DNA of 38,107 nt from Enterobacter sp. (GTDB taxonomy: Bacteria > Pseudomonadota > Gammaproteobacteria > Enterobacterales > Enterobacteriaceae), in contig JALCNW010000042.1 in assembly GCA_022649305.1 (NCBI GenBank), positions 1 through 38,107 on the forward strand, given 5' to 3'. This document shows, piece by piece, positions 8,688 to 16,649 of the stretch. The position numbers and the translations under genes are program-made. The notes beneath the pieces are model-generated. The model saw only the letters and a program-made list of their open reading frames with translations. It was not told the DNA's origin and searched no databases. Position 1 is the first letter of the stretch. Each line of letters starts with the position of its first letter.

Positions 8688-8716
8688 ATAGTACCGTTGA
8701 CAGAATAGTTATGCAA
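8688..8716 (-). promoter_or_regulatory. Predicted sigma-70 promoter of artPIQM
   Basis: On the minus strand, TTGCAT (8711-8716) and TACTAT (8688-8693) are separated by 17 bp. The transcript start would lie about 40 bp upstream of the artP ATG. I see no convincing ARG box here, unlike artJ. Confidence 0.6.
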
Positions 8717-8800
8717 TATTTCTGCGTTAAAAGTTAAATATAACCCGTGTTCCTGTCTAAACATAGCACAAAATAGCGCAAGCCTATGGGCGTGAGAATA

Positions 8801-8835
8801 AATGTCGGCATTCCTCATGGAATGCCGCACATTTT
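8801..8835 (-). terminator. Terminator hairpin after ybjP
   Basis: A perfect 9-bp stem (CGGCATTCC at 8806-8814 with GGAATGCCG at 8819-8827) and a TCAT loop are extended by AATGT/ACATT around one bulge. Weak T-rich tracts lie on both sides. It lies about 20 bp after the ybjP stop, upstream of artP. Confidence 0.72.
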
Positions 8836-8854
8836 ACGGGGTTAAGGCTCCGGA

Positions 8855-9373
8855 CTAGCGATTCTCAACGGACTGGCGAAGGGTGCCAGCAGGGGCATGA
8901 ACGCTGCCGCCGAGGTAGCGAACGTCATCAATCGCCCAGCATTGGCCTTCACGAATCATCAGCACTTCGTCCTGCCAGGTTTGGCTGCCCTGAGTCAGTT
9001 TTACCCGCAGCGGAATGTTGCGTGCGTCGGTATTGGGGATGGTTGAGGCGCTGGCGACTTCCGCCTTGTCAGGGGCCGTGGTACGACTGGAGAACGGGTC
9101 GGATTTGAGCAGGGCATTGTGCTGAGGGTCGCGCGTGGCGTCGGTCAGCAGTTTTGCCAGGTTATCGCTCAGGTAGGGACGCAGGGCGGTAATATCATTA
9201 TTACGGTGCTGGATACGGTAATCATAGAACTGTTGGGCGACAACGTCTGGACCCCCGTTAATGCACGGGCCGCTACGCGTTCCAATATCCTTAAAAGCCG
9301 GGGTGACGGGTGTGGTGCAGGCGCTGAGCAGCAGCGCGCACGGCACCAAAAGCGTCAAAGCAGAATAGCGCAT
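8855..9373 (-). CDS. ybjP: YbjP family lipoprotein
   Basis: A 172-residue predicted lipoprotein close to E. coli YbjP. The signal peptide ends in the lipobox LLSAC, with the lipidated cysteine at C19. The rest is a soluble domain with a conserved WQDEVLMIREGQCWAIDDVRYLGG segment near the C terminus, resembling small DUF3828-type periplasmic domains. It is divergent from ybjQ and ends before a hairpin terminator. No biochemical function is known to me. Confidence 0.9.
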   Translation of the reverse strand: MRYSALTLLVPCALLLSACTTPVTPAFKDIGTRSGPCINGGPDVVAQQFYDYRIQHRNNDITALRPYLSDNLAKLLTDATRDPQHNALLKSDPFSSRTTAPDKAEVASASTIPNTDARNIPLRVKLTQGSQTWQDEVLMIREGQCWAIDDVRYLGGSVHAPAGTLRQSVENR

Positions 9374-9400
9374 GTTGATTTCCTTATTGATTAACTATCC

Positions 9401-9429
9401 TTACAATCATAGCGTAACGAAACGATAAT
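9401..9429 (+). promoter_or_regulatory. Predicted sigma-70 promoter of ybjQ-amiD
   Basis: TTACAA (9401-9406) and GATAAT (9424-9429) are separated by 17 bp, in the divergent gap between ybjP and ybjQ. The ybjQ ATG is 41 bp downstream, preceded by the strong ribosome site AAGGAGAG. Confidence 0.6.
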
Positions 9430-9470
9430 GCTGTTGCTAAGGCATTGAACGCTAAAGAAGGAGAGAAAGT

Positions 9471-9791
9471 ATGCAGTATTCAACCACGCCAACCCTGGAA
9501 GGGCAGCCGATCGTCGAGTATTGCGGTGTCGTGACCGGCGAAGCGATTCTGGGCGCAAACATTTTCCGCGACTTTTTTGCCGGTATCCGCGATATCGTCG
9601 GTGGCCGTTCGGGCGCCTATGAAAAGGAGCTGCGTAAAGCGCGTGAAATTGCGTTTAAAGAGCTCGGTGAGCAGGCGAAAGCGCTGGGTGCAAATGCGGT
9701 AGTGGGCATTGATATCGACTACGAAACCGTCGGCAAAGACGCGAGTATGCTCATGGTGAGCGTCAGCGGCACGGCTGTGAAAACCCGCTGA
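9471..9791 (+). CDS. ybjQ: UPF0145 / YbjQ family protein
   Basis: A 106-residue cytoplasmic protein nearly identical to E. coli YbjQ. It has the family features [23 protein letters not shown], a helix rich in charged residues (about 46-70), and [16 protein letters not shown]. The family forms a small alpha/beta fold, and some related proteins form pentamers. The molecular role is not established. The stop shares one base with the amiD start, so the two are translationally coupled. Confidence 0.95.
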   Translation: MQYSTTPTLEGQPIVEYCGVVTGEAILGANIFRDFFAGIRDIVGGRSGAYEKELRKAREIAFKELGEQAKALGANAVVGIDIDYETVGKDASMLMVSVSGTAVKTR

Positions 9792-10621
9792 TGATGCGTC
9801 CTCTCTCCGCCATCCTGCTGGCGATGCTGCTGGCAGGATGCGCCACTGAAGACGGCATTGTCGATAAAGGTGCCTACGAACTGGATACCCGCCATCAGGC
9901 GCAGGCGGCCTATCCGCGCATTAAAGTGCTGGTGATTCATTATACCGCGGACGACTTCGATAGCTCGCTGGCCACGCTGACGGATAAGAACGTTAGCTCG
10001 CACTACCTCATTCCCGCAAAACCGCCCGCACCTGACGGCAAGCCGCGTATCTGGCAACTGGTGCCGGAAAGCGAGCTGGCCTGGCATGCTGGTATTAGCT
10101 TTTGGCGCGGTACTAATCGTATAAACGATACGTCCGTGGGTATTGAGCTGGAAAACCGAGGCTGGCAGAAAACGAATGGCGTAAAGACCTTTACCCCGTT
10201 TGAGCCTGCGCAAATTGCCGCTCTTACCCCGCTGGCGAAAGATATTATTGCCCGTTACGACATCAAACCGCAGAACGTGGTCGCTCATTCAGACATTGCG
10301 CCACAGCGGAAAGACGATCCCGGGCCGCTATTTCCTTGGCGTGAGCTCGCGAAGCAGGGTATTGGCGCGTGGCCCGATCCTGATCGCGTGGCATTTTATC
10401 TTAACGGGCAGCCGCGTTTTCAGCCTGTCGAGACGGCAGCATTACTCGAATTACTGGCTCGATACGGTTATGAGGTGCCAGAAAATAGCACTCCAGCGCA
10501 GCAGAAAAGAATTATTATGGTTTTCCAGATGCATTTTCGTCCGGAATTATGGAATGGTGTATCTGATATAGAAACAATGGCAATAGCCGAAGCATTATTA
10601 GAGAAATACGGGCAGGGATAA
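9791..10621 (+). CDS. amiD: N-acetylmuramoyl-L-alanine amidase AmiD (outer-membrane lipoprotein)
   Basis: A 276-residue zinc amidase, the same length as E. coli AmiD. It cuts the amide bond between MurNAc (or anhydro-MurNAc) and L-Ala in peptidoglycan. The lipobox LLAGC places the lipidated cysteine at residue 17. The amidase_2 domain carries the expected zinc ligands H50 (VIHYTADD), H165 (HSDIAPQRKDDPG) and D175, and the glutamate of IELENRG. A PG-binding-like helical region occupies about residues 205-276. ATG 9791 overlaps the ybjQ stop; ATG 9794 is an alternative. The inserted secretion module begins after this gene. Confidence 0.96.
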   Translation: MMRPLSAILLAMLLAGCATEDGIVDKGAYELDTRHQAQAAYPRIKVLVIHYTADDFDSSLATLTDKNVSSHYLIPAKPPAPDGKPRIWQLVPESELAWHAGISFWRGTNRINDTSVGIELENRGWQKTNGVKTFTPFEPAQIAALTPLAKDIIARYDIKPQNVVAHSDIAPQRKDDPGPLFPWRELAKQGIGAWPDPDRVAFYLNGQPRFQPVETAALLELLARYGYEVPENSTPAQQKRIIMVFQMHFRPELWNGVSDIETMAIAEALLEKYGQG

Positions 10622-10708
10622 TCCTTCGAATGCTTCCCGAATCGTAACATTTCTACATATTTATCGTTAGGTTAATCTTAGGTACATTCTCAATTCATTT
10701 TTTGTAAA

Positions 10709-10736
10709 TTGACTTAAATTTACTCTCCTTTAGTAT
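10709..10736 (+). promoter_or_regulatory. Predicted promoter in the AT-rich gap upstream of the secretion regulator
   Basis: TTGACT (10709-10714) and TAGTAT (10731-10736) are separated by 16 bp. This is the best promoter-like pair in the very AT-rich 275-bp gap 10622-10896. It would give a leader of roughly 150 nt, and a closer promoter may exist. Confidence 0.5.
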
Positions 10737-10821
10737 AGACACATAGCTTGCTAATTTATTTAAAAATTACGGCAGCAGCAGAGTAATCACTCTTCATTTT
10801 ATTTTTTTGGCACTAGCATAA

Positions 10822-10853
10822 CGTTAATTAACGGCATTCGGTTTAAATACCGA
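10822..10853 (+). promoter_or_regulatory. Two adjacent palindromes upstream of the YaiV-like regulator gene
   Basis: CGTTAATTAACG (10822-10833) is a perfect 12-bp palindrome. TCGGT-N6-ACCGA (10838-10853) is a second inverted repeat 4 bp further on. Both lie 44-75 bp before the regulator ATG, a good position for autoregulatory operators. Binding is inferred only from symmetry and location. Confidence 0.45.
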
Positions 10854-10896
10854 GGACAGCCTTTATTTATAATTAAATCTTGAACGGGTATAACAA

Positions 10897-11520
10897 ATGT
10901 TAAGCATATACAGTAAAAAAATACGTCCTCAGCACGAAATGGAATCTATTATTTCTGCAACCTCAGGATACGAGGCAAAAACGTTAAAGAAATGGCAGAA
11001 AATTACCACCACCGACACCGATAGCATTCATATTATCCTCAGCGGAGAAGTTGAGTTTCGCCGTGAATCCGATGAGTTATGCATGTTTACCTTACAAAAA
11101 GAAGGTATTTTTGGCATTTCCTCTATCTTTTATAACTCATCTCATATGTACGGCCTGGTCCGAGCCAATACTATGGTTCGTACAATCAAAAAAGATGAAT
11201 TTCAACGTTTAATCACTCATCACAACCTGTGGCCTGACCTCACCAAAGTGATGGCATGGTATATTTGCCTTCTCAGCAAGCGCGATGATGTTCTGGTTGC
11301 TCGTAGCGCCTATTCAGTTGTACGCGAGTTTTTACTCGAAATTAACGAACTCATTGCTCAGCATAAAAGCGATATTAACGTTTACGATTATATTCAGGAA
11401 TACACCAATCTGGCTCGCAGTACCATTATTAAAATCCTATCTGACCTGAAAAAAGGGAAATATATTGTGGTTGAGAAAGGTCGACTTCTCAGCATCACAG
11501 CATTGCCTGAAAAATATTAA
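10897..11520 (+). CDS. YaiV/IprA-like winged-helix regulator of the secretion locus
   Basis: A 207-residue predicted transcription factor resembling E. coli YaiV (IprA family). The match is clearest at the C terminus: DYIQEYTNLARSTIIKILSD, then LKKGKYIVVEKGRLLSITALPEKY. The N-terminal half (about 25-115) looks like a cyclic-nucleotide-binding beta-roll (IHIILSGEVEFRR, KEGIFGISSIFY). The arginine and glutamate that bind cAMP in CRP are not evident, so cAMP binding is doubtful. The winged helix is at about 150-200. The gene converges with gspB, sharing four bases at the stops, and its DNA is much more AT-rich than the core genes. Control of the gsp and chitinase genes is inferred from position. 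Confidence 0.8.
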   Translation: MLSIYSKKIRPQHEMESIISATSGYEAKTLKKWQKITTTDTDSIHIILSGEVEFRRESDELCMFTLQKEGIFGISSIFYNSSHMYGLVRANTMVRTIKKDEFQRLITHHNLWPDLTKVMAWYICLLSKRDDVLVARSAYSVVREFLLEINELIAQHKSDINVYDYIQEYTNLARSTIIKILSDLKKGKYIVVEKGRLLSITALPEKY

Positions 11521-12083
11521 TCACCCCCACTGGCCTGCGTTTCGTCAATGGGCGGCGCAGGTACTTTTCCCTGTGAATAATCCTTCTGCTGATCTTGTAT
11601 CGCCTGCTTAAACATTTCTTGTAACGATGAACTCGTGTTATCCGGACTTCCCGGTGGTTCAGCCTGCCTTTCGGTTCCTGGTAAAACATCGCGATCGTGT
11701 GAAACATTCCCATCGGGCGCTTGCTGCCAGTCCGAATTATCACTGTTAATTGGCATATCCTGCATGGGGGGCACATCTTCCTGCAACGGTTTGATTACCG
11801 GCGGTGGCGTCGGATGCGGGAACGGTTTGCTGACATAGACATAATGCATATCTGATAGCTGCGTTTCTGGTTTTGCCACGCTCACTTTTTTCGGTTCTGG
11901 TGCAGGATGGCGCATATTCCAGTAAACGTGGGCGTACAAGCCCGCTGCCACCATGGCCAGCAGCCCTAATATCCACAGAAACATGGTGCCAAAGAGTCTT
12001 TTTAACCTGGGCAGCCGATAGGAAAACCAGACCGGTTCTCCGGTCTGGTAGCTGCGCTGCGCAGCGAGACATATCGTAGACAT
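11517..12083 (-). CDS. gspB: Type II secretion assembly protein GspB
   Basis: A 188-residue bitopic inner-membrane protein. A cytoplasmic stretch of about 30 residues is followed by one transmembrane segment (about 33-55, MFLWILGLLAMVAAGLY). The rest is a Pro/Gln/Asp-rich periplasmic region with PFPHPTPPPVIKP. GspB binds GspA and helps the GspD secretin assemble through the peptidoglycan, as ExeA/ExeB do in Aeromonas. The chain is short and poorly conserved, so the call rests on topology, composition and the one-base overlap with gspA. It ends on the stop codon of the convergent regulator gene. Confidence 0.82.
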   Translation of the reverse strand: MSTICLAAQRSYQTGEPVWFSYRLPRLKRLFGTMFLWILGLLAMVAAGLYAHVYWNMRHPAPEPKKVSVAKPETQLSDMHYVYVSKPFPHPTPPPVIKPLQEDVPPMQDMPINSDNSDWQQAPDGNVSHDRDVLPGTERQAEPPGSPDNTSSSLQEMFKQAIQDQQKDYSQGKVPAPPIDETQASGGD

Positions 12084-13660
12084 TATGATTTTTTCTCCTG
12101 TGCGTTGGTTTTCACCGCAACATGAGATGCCTGTATCAGCACGCTCGGGGTGGTATTCGTTTCGCGCATCAGCTGCATCAGGGTATCTTCACCAGGAAGG
12201 CCATCCACACGCAGCTGCATTTTTTGCTGGAATTCGCGGGTGCGTTTCATCATTTCCGTGGTCCAGCTTTGGGCATGCGTTTCCGGTTGCGCGAGCGCCA
12301 GGCTGAGTTGCTGATCGAGCCAGCTCAACTCTTTACTGTCGCTGGCGGCCGTGATCTCGTCTTTACCTTCCGGTGTCAGTCGATGCAACAACGTGTAGTT
12401 ACCGGTGGCATGCTGGTTAAACCAGCGGCGGCTCACCTGCCAGGTGTGATTGTTCATTAACAGGTCCATGGAATCATCACTGGCTCGTGCCACCACGACA
12501 TAATTGAGGTGATTACCGGTCTGGATCTCACTGACCCACGGATAACCTTCTTTCACCAGCGTTTCGACGGGTGCGGTACCCTCTTTACATATCAGATTGA
12601 CGCGAGCCGCGCTCTGGCAGAGCGCCTCTTCGGCTGAGGCATCGTAGCCCCACATGGTGTAAAGCTGATGCATCGCATCGGGTTTATTCACTACTTCATT
12701 ATCGATAACCGGCAGAACAGGCATTTTAGGTTTTGCCGTTTGATGCTTCCAGCTTACCGGGACCGGCAGGTGCACAGGCAGTCTGGAGGTAATCGTGGGG
12801 GTCAAATACCAGCCGCAGGCCGCGAACAGGACCGAGGCAAATAATCCCACGGTCACCAGGCTCTTTTTATACGTTTTGGCAGGCAAGATCTCGCCTGCTG
12901 CGAGGCGCAAATGACGCGGGCTGACCAATCGCGCGCGTTCGGTCCATGCGGCCAGCAACGACAGGTGCGCCAGTTCATTCAGCTTGCTGATATTACCCTT
13001 GGCGAGAGCATGAATTTTACGCACCCGGGCTGCCGTGAAAGGTGCCGCCTGCGTGCCGTGGGTTTCGCACTGCGCGTCGACATAGGCCAAAATTTCACGG
13101 CAGGTCAGGTGACGAAGCGTATGACGAGTGTGGACAAATTCCTGTAATCCCGATTGCTGCATCAGCGGTGCTTCGCGATCGGCAGAACCCATTAAGACGA
13201 CCGACAAACGGAAATTGAGCTCCTGTGCGCGGACCAGCAGCATACCCAGTACGTCCCAGCCATTCTCTTTCATCGCCTGCATGTGCGAAATCACCAGCAC
13301 TTTACTTTTGACTTTGCGAGATGGGATCTCTTCATGCCATTGGCGCAGCACTGCATCAATGGCATGAATTCTCGACTTGCTCTCTTTGGTGACCGGGTTG
13401 AGCTTATAAAGCAGGCTGCTGGCACTGAGTTTTGGAAACGCGTTAATCGCCAGCACGCCAGCATCCTGGGATTTCAGCGCATCGCTGAACTGCCCGGAAA
13501 GACAAGCATCGTCACTAAAGAGCGCGGTGATACCGGCCAGTTGGCTTTTTTCTTTCAGCAGGCCAAATACATCCTGATGATAAGGCACAAAAAAGTCGCC
13601 AGGCTTGCGGGTTATGGCCCGAAATGGCTGGGTATTGAAATTAAAATGGCTTAAATACAT
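12083..13660 (-). CDS. gspA: Type II secretion assembly protein GspA (ExeA-like) with a degenerate ATPase domain
   Basis: A 525-residue protein that in this family couples a cytoplasmic ATPase to periplasmic peptidoglycan binding during secretin assembly. The start MYLSHFNFNTQPF and helical elements such as GNISKLNELAHLSLLAAW are typical of ExeA-type proteins. One transmembrane segment lies at about 267-286. The periplasmic part has a C39-like domain (about 345-460) and a peptidoglycan_binding_1 domain (about 478-510, REFQQKMQLRVDGLPGEDTLMQL). The P-loop region (about 47-60) reads LFSDDACLSGQFSD instead of GxxGxGKT, and the Walker B region (121-130) reads VLVISHMQAM instead of hhhhDEAQ. ATP hydrolysis is therefore doubtful. 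The frame is intact, so it is not an obvious pseudogene. Confidence 0.88.
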   Translation of the reverse strand: MYLSHFNFNTQPFRAITRKPGDFFVPYHQDVFGLLKEKSQLAGITALFSDDACLSGQFSDALKSQDAGVLAINAFPKLSASSLLYKLNPVTKESKSRIHAIDAVLRQWHEEIPSRKVKSKVLVISHMQAMKENGWDVLGMLLVRAQELNFRLSVVLMGSADREAPLMQQSGLQEFVHTRHTLRHLTCREILAYVDAQCETHGTQAAPFTAARVRKIHALAKGNISKLNELAHLSLLAAWTERARLVSPRHLRLAAGEILPAKTYKKSLVTVGLFASVLFAACGWYLTPTITSRLPVHLPVPVSWKHQTAKPKMPVLPVIDNEVVNKPDAMHQLYTMWGYDASAEEALCQSAARVNLICKEGTAPVETLVKEGYPWVSEIQTGNHLNYVVVARASDDSMDLLMNNHTWQVSRRWFNQHATGNYTLLHRLTPEGKDEITAASDSKELSWLDQQLSLALAQPETHAQSWTTEMMKRTREFQQKMQLRVDGLPGEDTLMQLMRETNTTPSVLIQASHVAVKTNAQEKKS

Positions 13661-13683
13661 TACGTTTTACCGTCTCTTCATTC

Positions 13684-13699
13684 ATAGCAATTGAGGCCG
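13684..13699. repeat. 16-bp sequence shared with the artP promoter region, copy 2
   Basis: Identical to 8669-8684. On the minus strand it starts one base after the predicted gspA -10 element, so its position relative to the promoter is nearly the same as at artP. Confidence 0.6.
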
Positions 13700-13700
13700 A

Positions 13701-13729
13701 AAAGTAAGGTAAACCCTGCTGTGGGGCAA
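13701..13729 (-). promoter_or_regulatory. Predicted promoter of gspAB
   Basis: On the minus strand, TTGCCC (13724-13729) and TACTTT (13701-13706) are separated by 17 bp, about 40 bp upstream of the gspA ATG. The layout mirrors the artP promoter, including the 16-bp element just downstream. Confidence 0.5.
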
Positions 13730-13780
13730 TGTTAAAAATGGAGAAAAATATCCTGTCGTCGCTTGCTAACATTTGATTTT

Positions 13781-13809
13781 TTGATGGTCAATCCTTTTCT
13801 TCATTAAAG
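13781..13809 (+). promoter_or_regulatory. Weak promoter candidate for the gspC-O operon
   Basis: TTGATG (13781-13786) and TTAAAG (13804-13809) have 17-bp spacing inside the 257-bp divergent region between gspA and gspC. The -10 match is poor. Downstream, AGCAAAGC (13815-13822) and GCTTTGCT (13895-13902) are complementary. The second arm abuts the likely gspC ribosome site (AAAGG at 13903-13907), so a leader hairpin could affect translation. Confidence 0.35.
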
Positions 13810-13917
13810 TTAATAGCAAAGCAGGTGGTCGGTTTCTGGCAGGGTGATTACTATTTGCGTCATCTAATTATGCAGCTAAAAACTGCTAACCTCCGCTTTG
13901 CTAAAGGCCAGTTAATA

Positions 13918-14691
13918 ATGAGGATGTCATTCCTGCCCCAATGGATAACGCCCTGCGTCATGTTTGTTCTGCTCGTTTTTAGCGGGCAGCAGGGGTATAT
14001 CATTTATAAAGATTATAAAAAGGTTTCCAACAAGCTGGCTGCGGCGAATAACGATACGCAAAAATTACGTGTAGCGGAAAAAGCCTTTGGGCTTTTCAAA
14101 CCTGCCGACCGCCAGCAGAGCCTTACTGCTGAGGTTAAAACGCCCTTAGCCGCTGAAATTGAAGGCATTGTTAGCAGTGACGAAGCCTGGCTCTCTTTTG
14201 CGGTCATCAAGACTCAGGGGGGCCAAAAAAGTTATCGCGAGGGGGAAAACCTGGTGGGCTTTGACGATGCTTATATCAAGGAAATTAATCAAGATAATAT
14301 TGTGGTGCAGTACGAAGGCAGCGATCAAATTCTGGCACTCAAGAAACCGGATTATTTTAAGGGTGGCATTGATAGCGCTCCAGTCACTAAATCGACAAAA
14401 GATGCAGGCGCGGACAGTTTGCATCTCAATGATTATCTGGTGTTAAAGCCATTAATCGAAAAAGGCCAGTTGGAAGGTTACAACATTAATCCACGCAATG
14501 CCTCTCCTTTCTACGACAATTCTGGACTGAAAAAAGGTGATGTGGTGGTGAAAGTGGACGCCGTCGATATGACGAAGGAAACGCAGGCGAAAAATATTAT
14601 CGCTAATTGGTCGAAGATGAAAGAGGCGGAGGTCGTAGTCAGACGCCACGCTCACCTTGAAAATATTCGGATTGATGTTTTAAACCATTAA
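13918..14691 (+). CDS. gspC: Type II secretion inner-membrane protein GspC
   Basis: A protein of about 257 residues linking the inner-membrane platform to the secretin. A short cytoplasmic start and one transmembrane segment (about 8-25, PQWITPCVMFVLLVFSG) precede the periplasmic homology region (about 75-145, SDEAWLSFAVIKTQGG and FDDAYIKEI). A C-terminal PDZ-like domain follows (about 170-257, NASPFYDNSGLKKGDVVVKV). I chose ATG 13918 because it gives a GspC-like N terminus (MRMSFLPQW) 10 bp after AAAGG. The frame is open upstream to GTG 13825 and ATG 13870, but those would add residues unlike the family. It is the first gene of the plus-strand operon. Confidence 0.9.
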   Translation: MRMSFLPQWITPCVMFVLLVFSGQQGYIIYKDYKKVSNKLAAANNDTQKLRVAEKAFGLFKPADRQQSLTAEVKTPLAAEIEGIVSSDEAWLSFAVIKTQGGQKSYREGENLVGFDDAYIKEINQDNIVVQYEGSDQILALKKPDYFKGGIDSAPVTKSTKDAGADSLHLNDYLVLKPLIEKGQLEGYNINPRNASPFYDNSGLKKGDVVVKVDAVDMTKETQAKNIIANWSKMKEAEVVVRRHAHLENIRIDVLNH

Positions 14692-14704
14692 AAAGTGTGC
14701 AGAC

Positions 14705-16636
14705 ATGAAGAAATTTCCCTGGGCGTGCGTGACGCTGACCGCATTGTCATTATATTCCGGTTCGCTGCTTGCAGCTAACTTTAGCGCCAGCTTTAAAAAT
14801 ACCGATATGCGCGAGTTTATCGATACGGTTGGCCGCAATTTAAACAAAACGATTCTGGTCGATCCGTCCGTTCAGGGCACTGTATCGGTCAGAACCTATA
14901 ACGTCCTGACGGAAGACGAATATTACCAGTTCTTCCTGAGCGTTCTCGACCTGTACGGTTTATCGGTAATACCGATGGATAACGGCATGATCAAAGTGGT
15001 GCGCTCAAGCGTGGCACGCACGGCGGGTGTACCCGTTGCCGACAGTAAAAACCCCGGCAAAGGGGATGAGATAATCACTCGCGTGGTGCGCATGGAAAAT
15101 GTACCGGTGCGTGAACTCGCGCCCTTGCTGCGCCAGCTCAACGATGCCAGCGGTATTGGCAACGTCGTACACTTCGAACCGTCGAACGTGATGCTGTTGA
15201 CCGGTAAAGCCTCAGTGGTGAACCGTCTGGTGGATCTGGTCGAGCGCGTCGATCGTTCCGGCGTTCAGCGTCGAGAAATTGTCCCGCTGCATTACGCCTC
15301 TGCGAAAGCGCTTTCCGACATGTTAAACAATCTCAACAACGAAGAGCAAAAAGGGCAGAACGCCCCGCAGCTGGCGACGAAAGTGGTTGCCGATGATGAA
15401 ACCAATAGCCTGGTGATCAGCGGTCCGGAAGAGGGGCGCGCGCGCACCCGTTCGCTGATTGGTCAGCTCGATCGCGAGCAGAACAACGAGGGGAATACCC
15501 GCGTGTTCTATCTGAAATATGCCAACGCCGCCAAAGTGGTGCCGGTGTTAACCGGGATCGGCGAGCAGTTGAAAGACAAGCCAGGCGTGGCAAAAAGCAA
15601 ATCGCCTACTGCTGCGACGGATTTGAACATTACGGCCGACGAATCGACCAACTCGCTGGTGATTACCGCACAGCCTAACGTGATGAACTCGCTTGAGAAG
15701 GTTATCGACAAGCTCGATATCCGTCGTCCGCAGGTTCTGGTTGAAGCCATTATTGCCGAAGTTCAGGACGGTAACGGTCTGGATCTCGGCGTGCAGTGGA
15801 CCGGCAAACATGGTGGCGTCCAGTTTGGTGCGACCGGCATGCCGATCAGCCAGATTAAAAATGGCGTGATTAAAGGTGCCAGCTTCACGGGCCTGGCGAC
15901 CGGCTTCTTTAACGGTGATTTTGGCGCGCTAATGACCGCGCTGTCGACCAACGGCAAGAATGACATTCTTTCTACGCCGAGCGTCGTCACGCTGGATAAC
16001 AAAGAAGCGTCGTTCAACGTCGGTCAGGACGTGCCCGTCCTGTCGGGTTCGCAGACCACCAGTGGCGATAACGTCTTTAACTCGGTGGAGCGTAAAACGG
16101 TCGGTACCAAGCTGAAGATTGTGCCGCAGATTAACGACGGCGACATGATTCACCTGAAGATCGAGCAGGAAGTGTCCAGCGTGGATGCCAGCGCAACGGA
16201 AGATGCCAGCCTTGGCCCAACCTTCAATACCCGCACCATTAATAACGAAGTCATGGTGCACAGCGGGCAGACGGTTGTTCTTGGCGGTCTGATGGAGAGC
16301 GTGAACAAACAAAACGTGTCGAAAGTCCCGCTGCTGGGCGACATTCCGCTGATTGGTCAGCTGTTCCGTTACACCTCGCAGGATACGTCGAAGCGCAATC
16401 TGATGGTGTTTATCCAAACCACCGTACTGCGTGATGACGATAACTACAGCGCGGCGTCGAAGGAAAAATACGATCAGATTCGCGCGCGCCAGCAGCAGCG
16501 TATGGAAGAGAAAAAGCTAGGCATCATTGAAAACGATGATACGCCGCTTCTGCCTGCCTATCCCACGTCGACCCCGAGCCACGTTGCACCGGTGAAAGCC
16601 AGTACCACGAACTCGCACAATCCTTTTAAAGAGTAA
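14705..16636 (+). CDS. gspD: Type II secretion outer-membrane secretin GspD
   Basis: A 643-residue secretin subunit that forms the multimeric outer-membrane channel for folded exoproteins. Signal peptide about 1-23 (cut after SLLA). Domains N0 (about 24-95), N1-N3 (about 125-340, with [30 protein letters not shown] and [14 protein letters not shown]) and the secretin domain (about 345-590), which has the signature [15 protein letters not shown]. The C-terminal tail after about 590 is short, polar and rich in Ser/Thr/Pro. No pilotin gene lies nearby. The gene starts 13 bp after gspC with a poor ribosome site. Confidence 0.97.
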   Translation: MKKFPWACVTLTALSLYSGSLLAANFSASFKNTDMREFIDTVGRNLNKTILVDPSVQGTVSVRTYNVLTEDEYYQFFLSVLDLYGLSVIPMDNGMIKVVRSSVARTAGVPVADSKNPGKGDEIITRVVRMENVPVRELAPLLRQLNDASGIGNVVHFEPSNVMLLTGKASVVNRLVDLVERVDRSGVQRREIVPLHYASAKALSDMLNNLNNEEQKGQNAPQLATKVVADDETNSLVISGPEEGRARTRSLIGQLDREQNNEGNTRVFYLKYANAAKVVPVLTGIGEQLKDKPGVAKSKSPTAATDLNITADESTNSLVITAQPNVMNSLEKVIDKLDIRRPQVLVEAIIAEVQDGNGLDLGVQWTGKHGGVQFGATGMPISQIKNGVIKGASFTGLATGFFNGDFGALMTALSTNGKNDILSTPSVVTLDNKEASFNVGQDVPVLSGSQTTSGDNVFNSVERKTVGTKLKIVPQINDGDMIHLKIEQEVSSVDASATEDASLGPTFNTRTINNEVMVHSGQTVVLGGLMESVNKQNVSKVPLLGDIPLIGQLFRYTSQDTSKRNLMVFIQTTVLRDDDNYSAASKEKYDQIRARQQQRMEEKKLGIIENDDTPLLPAYPTSTPSHVAPVKASTTNSHNPFKE

Positions 16637-16649
16637 GGCGGGCCGCAAC

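Noticed and set aside
8694..8760. Possible ARG box upstream of artP around ATGCAATATTTCTG
   Set aside because: Too many mismatches to the TGAAT-N4-ATTCA consensus compared with the clear artJ boxes.
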